Below, piece by piece: positions 1 through 5,409 of a stretch of 5,409 nt of DNA (position 1 is the stretch's first letter; each line of letters starts with the position of its first letter). Both the position numbers and the translations under genes were made by a program. The stretch is from Ruminococcaceae bacterium UBA5905 (GTDB lineage Bacteria; Bacillota; Clostridia; Oscillospirales; Acutalibacteraceae). The stretch covers positions 1 through 5,409 of the forward strand of contig DJEF01000011.1 in NCBI GenBank assembly GCA_002431285.1. The letters run 5' to 3'. The notes beneath the pieces were generated by a model, which made no database searches, was not told the origin of the DNA, and saw only the letters and a program-made list of their open reading frames with translations.

Positions 1-590
1 GCGCCGTCCAGCTGCGCCGCTTCGTCAAAGGATTTGGGATAGCTGGAGAAGTATTGGTAGAATACCAGAATAAAAATGGCGCTCTTGATGCCCTGCCCCA
101 GCAGTGCCGGCACATACTGCACCCATACGGTATCCACCATCCCCAGATCGTGGAACAACGCGTAGCGCGGGATCAGCATCACCTGCGTCGGCAGAATGAA
201 GGTAGCGATGATCAGAATCATCCATAGATTCTTGCTTTTCAGCCGGAACCGTGCCAGACCGAAACCGGCGCAGGCGCAGACAGCCGTCTGCAAGATGGCC
301 GGCACCAGGCTCATCAGGACGGAATTGCCGAAAGCCCGAAAGAAATCCAGCGTCACAAACGCCTGCTGAAAGTTGCCCCAATACAGCTCCCGGGGGATCC
401 AGGTGACCCGGGGGTCGGTCAGATCGCTCACGGAGAAAAAGCTGTTGGCGACCATATACACGATCGGATACAAATAGACGAAGCCGATGGCGATCAGCAC
501 CCCGTACCGTAAAAGCGCCGTAAACAGGCTGTCCCGCGTCTCGTTACCCTTCACCCAAACGGCGACGGTTCCTTTTTTCCAATGTTTCAT
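1..590 (-). CDS. Carbohydrate ABC transporter permease, MalG-like (CUT1), C-terminus beyond window
   Basis: Second membrane subunit of a CUT1-family sugar importer. It would pair with the permease encoded just upstream to form the transmembrane channel for a sugar or oligosaccharide. Reading the minus strand from the ATG at 590 gives 196 uninterrupted codons to the window edge (MKHWKKGTVAVW...). Hydrophobic segments lie near residues 26-50, 85-113, 120-145 and 160-180. The typical 'ILPTQVMLIPRY' stretch of MalG-type permeases is at 132-143. The frame ends inside FDEAAQLDG (188-196), the start of the EAA loop that docks onto the ATPase, so roughly 80 to 90 residues are missing by comparison with the family. 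The start is supported by AGGAAG at 598-603, 7 bases upstream. Only 12 bases separate it from the preceding permease, so the two are co-transcribed. The substrate cannot be told from the sequence. Confidence 0.93.
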   Translation of the reverse strand, partial: MKHWKKGTVAVWVKGNETRDSLFTALLRYGVLIAIGFVYLYPIVYMVANSFFSVSDLTDPRVTWIPRELYWGNFQQAFVTLDFFRAFGNSVLMSLVPAILQTAVCACAGFGLARFRLKSKNLWMILIIATFILPTQVMLIPRYALFHDLGMVDTVWVQYVPALLGQGIKSAIFILVFYQYFSSYPKSFDEAAQLDG

Positions 591-597
591 TTGTGCG

Positions 598-603
598 CTT
601 CCT
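598..603 (-). promoter_or_regulatory. Ribosome binding site of the second permease
   Basis: AGGAAG on the minus strand ends 7 bases before the ATG at 590. It touches the TGA stop of the preceding permease (603-605), which suggests terminating ribosomes can re-initiate and keep the two channel subunits in balance. Confidence 0.6.
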
Positions 604-1469
604 CACGATCTGTCGTTTTTGCTGCGGATGACGCTGAACAGGACAAACACCGCGATCAGCAGCACCAGCAGAATGGCGAAATATATCCAGGACATCGCCG
701 CCGAAAAGCTGTACATCCGTGTGGTGTCAAACAGGTGGCTGGTGATCTTCCCGTTGATGGACAGCTCGGAGTAGTTGGAGATATCCACCACAGCGTAGAT
801 GGCGCAGACCATTGCGATGGGGGCGATGTGGGGGAGGGTGATCTTCCAGAACTTTTCCCAGCCTCCGGCGCCGTCGATGGAGGCCGCCTCATACAGCGAC
901 GGGGAGATTTTTTGCAGTCCGGCCAGAAACACAATGATCTCCACACCGGAAAACCACAGGATCAGCACCAGATTATTCAATATGTACACCAGCGGACTGC
1001 GGATGACTCCGGGCAGCGCATTGATCAGGCTGAAGATTTCCGGGTTCTTGGTGGAAAAATCCACGGTATAGTTGGTGAGCAGGCCGCTGATCGCCGGGCC
1101 GCTCATCACGATGACCGGCAAAAAGAACACCGCCCGCAGGAATGTCCGGCCCACAAACTTTTTGTTGAGCAGCAGCGCGATGATCAGCGAGAATACCACG
1201 ATCACCGGCGTGGCGCAGCAGATCAGCACCACCGCCTCGCTCACATCCAGCCGGAACTGGGTGTCCACATTCCAGGCATAGTCATAGAACTGTAAGCCGG
1301 CAAAGCTCAGCACGGTCTTGCCGGGATACAGCTGCACATTGCTCAGGCTCAGGATCACCGAGTATATGACCGGATACAGGGTCAGTCCGAAAAAGCCCAC
1401 GATCCACGGGAGCAGGAACACAAGCCCGACCAGTTTATCCTTCTTTTCGTAATTCAGTACGCGCTTCAA
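603..1469 (-). CDS. Sugar ABC transporter permease, UgpA/LplB-like (CUT1)
   Basis: First membrane subunit of a CUT1-type carbohydrate importer, 288 residues, the usual size for the family. The N-terminus (LNYEKKDKLVGLVFLLPW) is the classic cytoplasmic lead-in to TM1. Six hydrophobic segments fall near residues 12-36, 76-100, 111-132, 159-185, 213-230 and 261-282. The EAA motif that contacts the ATPase is clear at 193-213 (EAASIDGAGG, then ITLP at 210-213). I chose a TTG start at 1469 because it gives the family-typical N-terminus and overlaps the DUF5696 stop (TTGA). The frame is open further upstream to 1694, but that stretch lies inside the DUF5696 gene and does not resemble a permease. The ATPase and binding protein are not in the window. 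CUT1 systems of Firmicutes often use a shared MsmX-type ATPase encoded elsewhere. Substrate unknown. Confidence 0.94.
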   Translation of the reverse strand: MKRVLNYEKKDKLVGLVFLLPWIVGFFGLTLYPVIYSVILSLSNVQLYPGKTVLSFAGLQFYDYAWNVDTQFRLDVSEAVVLICCATPVIVVFSLIIALLLNKKFVGRTFLRAVFFLPVIVMSGPAISGLLTNYTVDFSTKNPEIFSLINALPGVIRSPLVYILNNLVLILWFSGVEIIVFLAGLQKISPSLYEAASIDGAGGWEKFWKITLPHIAPIAMVCAIYAVVDISNYSELSINGKITSHLFDTTRMYSFSAAMSWIYFAILLVLLIAVFVLFSVIRSKNDRS

Positions 1470-3745
1470 GCTCCTGCCCCCTCTTCCACACAGATCCCGC
1501 TCTTGGCGGCGACCACCGTCGTGCCGTCGCGGTATTCCTCGTTGAGATAGTTCACATATACCGTCACGCCGTTGGAATACCGCACCCGGACAACGCCCTT
1601 TTGCAGCACCCGATGCTCTTCGATGCAGGCACCTTCGGTTTTCTGCAGCACCTCGTTGAGCTGTCGGTAGCTGGATACGATGGCCTCCTGCCAATTTTCC
1701 ATATGGATGGAGAAATAGTCGGAGGAGGGGGTGCCGATGAGCTTTTCGTTCTCCGCCTGCATCGTCAGGAACGACGGATACGTCCCGTATTCCATCATTT
1801 TCAGCAGGCTGTCCTCGGTGTAGTACCCCTGATTGATATAGGGCGCGTAGTAATCCACTGCGCCTTTCAGCACCATGGGCAAAAACGGCACCGAATCGGT
1901 CTCGAACAGGTATTGACTGTTTTCCAGCGGCATATCAAAATAGGCGTCGGTGTCTCCCCACAGATAGGCGTTCGGCGCGGAAAAGGCGGTGGCGCTCCCG
2001 GATTTATCCAACAGCTTTCGGATGGCGCTGCCGTTGGTATCCCGGGTGACGGTTTCGCCCTTGGTAAAATCGCCGTAGATGTGACCGCCCAGTTCCGACA
2101 GCGCCAGACCGAAGTCTGCGTACTGCTTTTGCAGCTTTTGTATGGAGGAAAGCACCGCCTTGGGCTGCATCAGATACGCCGTATTATATTTGAGGGTCTT
2201 GTTATCCCGGACGAAGCCCATGTTTTTGTTGGAGATGGTCTTGGCGGAGTCCATATCCGGGTTGCACTGATCCTTGTTGGCCGTCAACGGGTTAAACTGC
2301 AAAAACAGCTGTCCGCCGCCATCCTCCAGCTGCTGCCGCAGCTGATTCAGCTCCGACAGGGAGCCTAGTCGGCTGTCCAGGGCGGTGTTGCCGTATTTGC
2401 CGCCGTTCAGACCGCCCTTGGTCCAGCCGATGTAGGACAGGGTGATGTTTTCCACGCCCTGCCCGCCGAGAGTGCGGCACATCGCCGCCGCCTCGCTGAC
2501 CGTGGTCATCCGGACATAGTGATTGAAAAACTTTCCGCTTTTGATATCCGCTGCCAGCACCGCCAGCCGCAGCGGCACCGCTGCATCCACCCGCTCCTGC
2601 TTGTCCTTGAGTGTGCTTTCCTGCAGCAGGGAGCGGTATTTCACCGCCATGCCGGAATAATCCGCCGCATCCCCTGACAGGAAATGATAGCTGACTGCCG
2701 GGGTCATGTGGTTGGCCTTTTGCTGGTTCACCGGGATGCCGCTGCCGTCCTTTTTTAGCGTCTGGGCATACACCGTCCGAAAATCGAACCGCGCCGTCAC
2801 CCAGTTATAGTCGATCACATACCCGGCGGGGGAGGCATAGACGCTGGCATAGGTAGCGCCCTCGTCGATCACCGCCAGAAAGGCGTCGCTGCCCACGCCG
2901 TGCACCGCGCCGAATACCGGGGCGGTGACGTTGGGGGTGTCCGTGAGGTAATCGTTGGTGCGCTTGGCCATCAGGTCATTGGAATTGGAGGTCATATCCA
3001 CCGCCGGGTCGTTCCCGTAGACCCGCTTATCGAAGGGGGAGAGGTACTTGGAGGGCCGGGCATACCGGATCAGAGCGCCCGGGCCGTCCGGCACAAACAT
3101 ATAGCCGCTCACCCGGTCGCCGTAGGTGCAGCCGAAGAACGGCAGCAGATACAGGGATTCCAGCGGAAAGTCGCCCTCCTCCCGGAGACTGTCCTCCACC
3201 ATGGACACGGCAATGCCGTCCTGCTGCAGCCGCAGCGCCACGGCAAAGGAAATCCCCGTCCGTGTATCGTTGACCCGCAGCACCGCTCCGTCGTCGGTCT
3301 TTTCCAGTTCCCGCTCCATGCGGGGGTCGCTGATGCTGACCTGCGTGGACATACATTCTGCATTGAGATAGGTGAAGGTCACCAGCGACTGGGCCAGCGC
3401 CGTCCAGGTATCGTTGAGTCCCTCGGCGCCGTCGGCGGGTACGCTCCCCCAGACATAGCCGGTCTGCTTATTCAGCACCCGCACATTGCAGATATCCTCC
3501 CGGAAGTACAGGGCATATCCCTCGTTCTCTGCCAGCAGCGTATAGCCGTCCGGCGTCGCCAGGGTGTTGGCCGCCTGTCCCCGCACGGTGTCCGGATGGG
3601 TGTGGCGGCAGGAATTGAGGTCCAGAGAGGTGGTGTCCGGCGTGATAAACTCGGTCTTGCCGCCGGAGCGGGCCAGCACCGCCGAACACAGCAGCACCAC
3701 CGCCAGCAGGCAGCACAAGAGCATCTGGAGTTTCTTAGACAACAT
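1466..3745 (-). CDS. Secreted DUF5696-family protein, glycoside-hydrolase-like
   Basis: Large exported protein, 759 residues, of the poorly characterised DUF5696 family found beside CUT1 sugar transporters in Firmicutes. Residues 1-25 form a Sec signal peptide: KK near the start, a hydrophobic core, then a likely signal-peptidase I site at AVLA-RS. There is no proper lipobox, because Leu rather than Gly/Ala/Ser precedes the Cys. Residues about 60-360 look beta-rich and carry the stretch APVFGAVHGVGSDAFLAVID (275-294). Residues about 390-690 alternate strand- and helix-like segments (LRLAVLAADI, GVENITLSYIGWTKGG, GGGQLFLQFNP, FGLALSELGGHIYGDF), suggesting a TIM-barrel-like domain as in retaining glycosidases. 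Residues 705-759 look like a small beta domain. A glycan-cleaving role is inference; a catalytic pair is not proven. The ATG at 3745 has GGAGGT 5 bases upstream and overlaps the YIP1 stop. Confidence 0.88.
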   Translation of the reverse strand: MLSKKLQMLLCCLLAVVLLCSAVLARSGGKTEFITPDTTSLDLNSCRHTHPDTVRGQAANTLATPDGYTLLAENEGYALYFREDICNVRVLNKQTGYVWGSVPADGAEGLNDTWTALAQSLVTFTYLNAECMSTQVSISDPRMERELEKTDDGAVLRVNDTRTGISFAVALRLQQDGIAVSMVEDSLREEGDFPLESLYLLPFFGCTYGDRVSGYMFVPDGPGALIRYARPSKYLSPFDKRVYGNDPAVDMTSNSNDLMAKRTNDYLTDTPNVTAPVFGAVHGVGSDAFLAVIDEGATYASVYASPAGYVIDYNWVTARFDFRTVYAQTLKKDGSGIPVNQQKANHMTPAVSYHFLSGDAADYSGMAVKYRSLLQESTLKDKQERVDAAVPLRLAVLAADIKSGKFFNHYVRMTTVSEAAAMCRTLGGQGVENITLSYIGWTKGGLNGGKYGNTALDSRLGSLSELNQLRQQLEDGGGQLFLQFNPLTANKDQCNPDMDSAKTISNKNMGFVRDNKTLKYNTAYLMQPKAVLSSIQKLQKQYADFGLALSELGGHIYGDFTKGETVTRDTNGSAIRKLLDKSGSATAFSAPNAYLWGDTDAYFDMPLENSQYLFETDSVPFLPMVLKGAVDYYAPYINQGYYTEDSLLKMMEYGTYPSFLTMQAENEKLIGTPSSDYFSIHMENWQEAIVSSYRQLNEVLQKTEGACIEEHRVLQKGVVRVRYSNGVTVYVNYLNEEYRDGTTVVAAKSGICVEEGAGA
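1471..1483 (-). promoter_or_regulatory. Purine-rich ribosome binding region for the TTG-start permease
   Basis: On the minus strand this reads GAGGGGGCAGGAG. The AGGAG lies only 1 base before the TTG at 1469, too close to work well. The GAGGGGG at 1477-1483 is 7 bases away and better placed. A CTG at 1457 is 13 bases from AGGAG and is a weaker alternative start. The overlap with the DUF5696 stop points to translational coupling. Confidence 0.45.
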
Positions 3746-4538
3746 ACTTCACCTCCGTGAAAACCTCCGTCAGGAACTGCACCAGCTGCGTCCAGATCAA
3801 ATAGACGATCGCGATGGCCGCCAGAGCGATGACCATAATAAACAATGTGAGAATAATGTTCTTCAGCGTCTCCCAGAAGGTGTAATTGTGCATATGCATC
3901 AGACCCATATAGAGAATCACCGCCGACCAGACAATGGCGATATAGGACAGCAGATGAATGAAAAACGCCTCGTTCTGGGTAAAGCCGTAGGTCAGGATCA
4001 CCTTGATGGGGGTCAGCAGCAGATAGGGCGTCAGGGCATAGGCGGTCAGCACATACAGCTCCCGCAGGCTGCCCTCGCCGTCATTGATGGTGCTGACCAT
4101 ATAGTTGCCCACCACCCAGAAGACCGCACACACCAGAAACAGAATGAACAGCACCGGCACCGATTGGGATACCGGGTTGCCGTTGAAGATGAACGCCTGG
4201 GCGGTATTCTCGATCACGAACACCGCCAGCGCCGCCACATACAGCACGGTGGCGGAGGCGACCGAACCGAATATACCCCGTTTCAGATAGTAGAAGCCGT
4301 CGATGGGATGGCGCAGCATAGAAAAGGAAAAGCGCAGGTCGGCACCCAGACGTCCGGCGCCGGTGGCGGTATTTTCCCGCAGATCCATGGTGGAGCCGTG
4401 GGGCTTTTTCTTTCGGAAAAACCGATTCCAGCACACCAACGCCGCGATCAGTGTCGCGAATCGCAAAAAACAAAAAATGATTGCAGAACAGATGCAAAAA
4501 GTACAGCCGCAAGGATGAATATATATTGATAAACACAA
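3735..4538 (-). CDS. YIP1-family multi-pass membrane protein, probably 5'-truncated at an element junction
   Basis: Integral membrane protein with a Yip1 domain. Counted from the TTG at 4538, the domain opens with LRFSFSMLRHPIDGFYYLKR (68-87) and includes the conserved-looking INDGEGSLRELYVLTAYAL (151-169). About five hydrophobic segments lie near 94-110, 126-148, 163-180, 190-212 and 225-250. A further one at 21-40 is followed by RKKK. The molecular role is unknown; the family is often encoded with DUF5696 and CUT1 permeases. The 5' end is doubtful. The TTG sits in the tail of the terminator stem. Residues 1-23 hold six cysteines and look unlike the rest. No start has a ribosome binding site, and the ATG at 4388 has none either. 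I recall that homologues in such operons can carry a large extracellular N-terminal region before this transmembrane segment; if so, this is the remnant. Otherwise it may be a complete 217-residue protein starting at 4388. Confidence 0.75.
   Translation of the reverse strand: MCLSIYIHPCGCTFCICSAIIFCFLRFATLIAALVCWNRFFRKKKPHGSTMDLRENTATGAGRLGADLRFSFSMLRHPIDGFYYLKRGIFGSVASATVLYVAALAVFVIENTAQAFIFNGNPVSQSVPVLFILFLVCAVFWVVGNYMVSTINDGEGSLRELYVLTAYALTPYLLLTPIKVILTYGFTQNEAFFIHLLSYIAIVWSAVILYMGLMHMHNYTFWETLKNIILTLFIMVIALAAIAIVYLIWTQLVQFLTEVFTEVKYVV
3751..3756 (-). promoter_or_regulatory. Ribosome binding site of the DUF5696 gene
   Basis: GGAGGT on the minus strand lies 5 bases before the ATG at 3745, inside the last codons of the YIP1 gene. 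It fixes the DUF5696 start and makes the YIP1-DUF5696 pair an overlapping, co-translated unit. Confidence 0.8.
4456..4536. other. Probable element-chromosome junction zone (candidate attachment region)
   Basis: Between the lysis-module terminator and recognisable YIP1 coding sequence the DNA turns AT-rich. It contains a tract of two A6 runs split by one C (4465-4477, plus strand). It also has an inverted repeat TTGCA-7-TGCAA at 4481-4497 and a small one, GCGA-A-TCGC, at 4456-4464. Lysis genes often sit at one end of an integrated Firmicute prophage, so a host-phage boundary here is natural. The exact crossover cannot be placed without the other end of the element or an empty site. Confidence 0.45.
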
Positions 4539-4577
4539 AAGGAGCGGGCTTACAATTATGTAAACCCGCTCCTTTTT
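4537..4577 (-). terminator. Strong intrinsic terminator after the holin gene, near-symmetrical
   Basis: A 17-base-pair hairpin: arms 4537-4553 and 4560-4576, loop AATTAT at 4554-4559. Read on the minus strand, one pair is a G-U wobble and all others match; the GC-rich core is GGAGCGGG. The minus-strand transcript ends in U4 followed by G. The plus-strand version has one C-A mismatch but a longer T5 tail, so it could stop transcription from either side. It begins 6 bases past the holin stop and closes the lysis module. Confidence 0.9.
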
Positions 4578-4582
4578 AATTA

Positions 4583-4885
4583 CTATGCATTTATAGTGGT
4601 GGAACGCAGTCTCCCGACAAAATCGCTAACGTAATTTGCGCCACGGCTGGCAAAAATTCCTGTCAGCAGAACCCCAATCCAACTGTACTGAAATTCCAAC
4701 CCCAACGCCACAAACAAATCTGCGCCGGTCACAAAACACAGCAACGCAGAAACCACAAGTGCGGCTATTTGCAACGCCGCTGTTTTCCACTTGTGGTTTA
4801 TTGCCAAATTGGCGAGGGATTTGATGTATTCCACTACTGCCTCCACCACAATTGCCAACACGATTACCAGTAAAATACCTTGCAC
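4583..4885 (-). CDS. Holin-like small phage membrane protein
   Basis: A 100-residue protein that would sit in the cell membrane and, as a holin, open it at the end of the lytic cycle so that the endolysin reaches the cell wall. Hydrophobic segments lie near residues 3-17 (ILLVIVLAIVVEAVV), 35-55 (AALQIAALVVSALLCF) and 66-83 (FQYSWIGVLLTGIFAS). The C-terminal SRGANYVSDFVGRL is a stretch I associate with short holin-like proteins of clostridial phages. The start is a GTG at 4885, fixed by AAGGAGG 7 bases upstream. It follows the amidase gene by 50 bases on the same strand and is closed by the terminator, so it is the last gene of the module. Its base composition is visibly more AT-rich than the operon to the left. 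The holin role is inferred from size, hydrophobicity and position. Confidence 0.82.
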   Translation of the reverse strand: MQGILLVIVLAIVVEAVVEYIKSLANLAINHKWKTAALQIAALVVSALLCFVTGADLFVALGLEFQYSWIGVLLTGIFASRGANYVSDFVGRLRSTTINA

Positions 4886-4892
4886 AATTAAG

Positions 4893-4899
4893 CCTCCTT
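4893..4899 (-). promoter_or_regulatory. Ribosome binding site of the holin gene
   Basis: AAGGAGG on the minus strand lies 7 bases before the GTG at 4885. This near-perfect match decides the non-ATG start and predicts strong translation, as expected for a lysis gene. Confidence 0.85.
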
Positions 4900-4918
4900 A
4901 CATATTGTTTTAATGTAC

Positions 4919-4936
4919 ATTTAACGGGGGTTAAAT
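4919..4936. repeat. Small inverted repeat at the amidase stop codon
   Basis: Seven-base arms, ATTTAAC at 4919-4925 and GTTAAAT at 4930-4936, flank a G4 loop (C4 on the minus strand). It reaches into the endolysin TAA stop (4936-4938). A 10-base palindrome, AATGTACATT at 4912-4921, overlaps one arm. The stem is AT-rich with no T tail, so it is not a convincing terminator; it may be a weak RNA structure or chance. Confidence 0.4.
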
Positions 4937-5409
4937 TACAGTGCCACCCAGCCGGACACATTTGCCCCTGCCGGGGACTTGCCGACCCGATCCGCCCGGT
5001 TGGTTACCCGATAGCGATTGCCGACCTTTTGCCCGTCATACAGATAAAAAGTGCCGGTGCGGGTCACATACTTGCTTCCCCGAGCGGTGGTGTACAGCTT
5101 GCCGCCGTCCAGTTGCACAACATCGCCCGCCTTGGGCACCGCCGGGGTGGGGGTCGGCTCCGGTATGGGCTGATACGTCACCCCGCAGATTTCGCACAGC
5201 GCCTGCACCGTCTCCTCCACCATCGCATCCATGCCGCCGTTGTGGAACCATGCGCAATCCTCCGCGTTGTCGTGGAAGAACAGCTCGTCATACAGACAGG
5301 GCATAGCGGTAGCGTTGATCTCATACAGGGAGGCGGTCTGCCGCACAATGTGCTTTATGCACTGACGGTGCTTGTGGATTACCTCCGCTTTCGCCCGGCT
5401 CGCCTTGTC
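4936..5409 (-). CDS. Phage endolysin, N-acetylmuramoyl-L-alanine amidase (Amidase_3), C-terminal part
   Basis: Cell-wall hydrolase that cuts the bond between N-acetylmuramic acid and L-alanine in peptidoglycan. Only the last 157 residues are present; the frame is open to the window edge, so the true start and the zinc-binding N-terminal half lie outside. The visible catalytic part reads LYEINATAMPCLYDELFFHDN. The Glu in YDEL matches the position of the conserved catalytic Glu of Amidase_3 enzymes ('PAVLVEVGF-x-N' type), with Phe in place of the common Gly after it. A Pro/Thr linker (PIPEPTPTPAVPK) leads to a C-terminal module of about 65 residues (from KAGDVVQLDGG to SGWVAL). That module is beta-rich and SH3-like in appearance, and probably binds the cell wall. 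No signal peptide can be judged. The holin-like gene follows on the same strand, which supports a phage lysis cassette. A chromosomal autolysin is the alternative. Confidence 0.88.
   Translation of the reverse strand, partial: DKASRAKAEVIHKHRQCIKHIVRQTASLYEINATAMPCLYDELFFHDNAEDCAWFHNGGMDAMVEETVQALCEICGVTYQPIPEPTPTPAVPKAGDVVQLDGGKLYTTARGSKYVTRTGTFYLYDGQKVGNRYRVTNRADRVGKSPAGANVSGWVAL

Noticed and set aside
25..381. Minus-strand open frame of 118 codons
   Set aside because: It is an out-of-frame shadow of the second permease, whose real frame runs from 590 through base 1 without a stop.
582..1295. Plus-strand open frame of 237 codons
   Set aside because: It lies antisense to the clear sugar permease; the translation is His/Gln/Asp-rich without any domain, and it reflects GC-rich codon structure of the real gene.
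1470..1694. Upstream extension of the first permease to a start at 1694
   Set aside because: The extra 75 residues lie wholly within the DUF5696 gene in another frame and are not permease-like; the TTG at 1469 gives the family-typical N-terminus.
1601..2368. Plus-strand open frame of 255 codons
   Set aside because: Antisense to the DUF5696 gene, with no ribosome binding site or recognisable domain.
2900..3760. Plus-strand open frame of 286 codons
   Set aside because: Antisense to the DUF5696 signal peptide and N-terminal domain; low-complexity His/Gly/Arg-rich translation typical of a shadow frame.
3564..4529. Plus-strand open frame of 321 codons
   Set aside because: Antisense to YIP1 and the start of DUF5696; rich in His, Gln and Asp with no family resemblance.
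4081..4536. Minus-strand open frame of 151 codons overlapping YIP1
   Set aside because: Out-of-frame shadow: its translation is Arg/Gly/His-rich and lacks the membrane segments seen in the YIP1 frame.
4515..4540. Possible minus-strand promoter with a TATATT -10 box before YIP1
   Set aside because: The matching -35 position falls inside the terminator stem and shows no TTGACA-like sequence; AT-richness alone explains the TATATT.

Overview
The window looks like the edge of a prophage, or a similar lysis-bearing element, lying directly against a carbohydrate-uptake operon in a fairly GC-rich member of the Clostridia, most likely a gut Oscillospiraceae-type Firmicute. That assignment rests on gene content (CUT1 sugar permeases with DUF5696 and YIP1 proteins, a clostridial-type phage amidase and holin) and on strong GGAGG-type ribosome binding sites. 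It is not based on a database match. Every gene I can support is on the minus strand, so the biology reads from high to low coordinates.

Right part (5409 to about 4537): a lysis module. It holds the C-terminal 157 residues of an Amidase_3-type N-acetylmuramoyl-L-alanine amidase (endolysin), which runs off the window edge. A 50-base gap follows, then a 100-residue holin-like membrane protein with a GTG start and an excellent ribosome binding site. A long, nearly symmetrical hairpin terminator lies 6 bases past the holin stop.

Boundary (about 4440 to 4540): AT-rich DNA with a T-rich tract and a small inverted repeat. It joins the terminator to a YIP1 membrane-protein reading frame that has no convincing start or ribosome binding site. 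I read this as the host-element junction, with the 5' part of the YIP1 gene probably lost or displaced to the far side of the element.

Left part (about 4450 to 1): a tightly packed operon. YIP1 overlaps a secreted 759-residue DUF5696 protein by 11 bases. DUF5696 overlaps the first sugar ABC permease by 3 bases, and 12 bases separate that from a second permease that continues past base 1. The two permeases form the membrane channel of a CUT1 carbohydrate importer. Its solute-binding protein and ATPase are not in the window. The DUF5696 protein has features suggesting a glycoside-hydrolase-like enzyme or glycan binder on the outside of the cell, so the operon probably handles an unidentified glycan.

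If the junction reading is right, the insertion separates this operon from its original promoter, and the terminator shields it from phage lysis transcription. No tRNA, rRNA, CRISPR array, transposase or integrase is visible. There is no gene-free stretch longer than about 100 bases.
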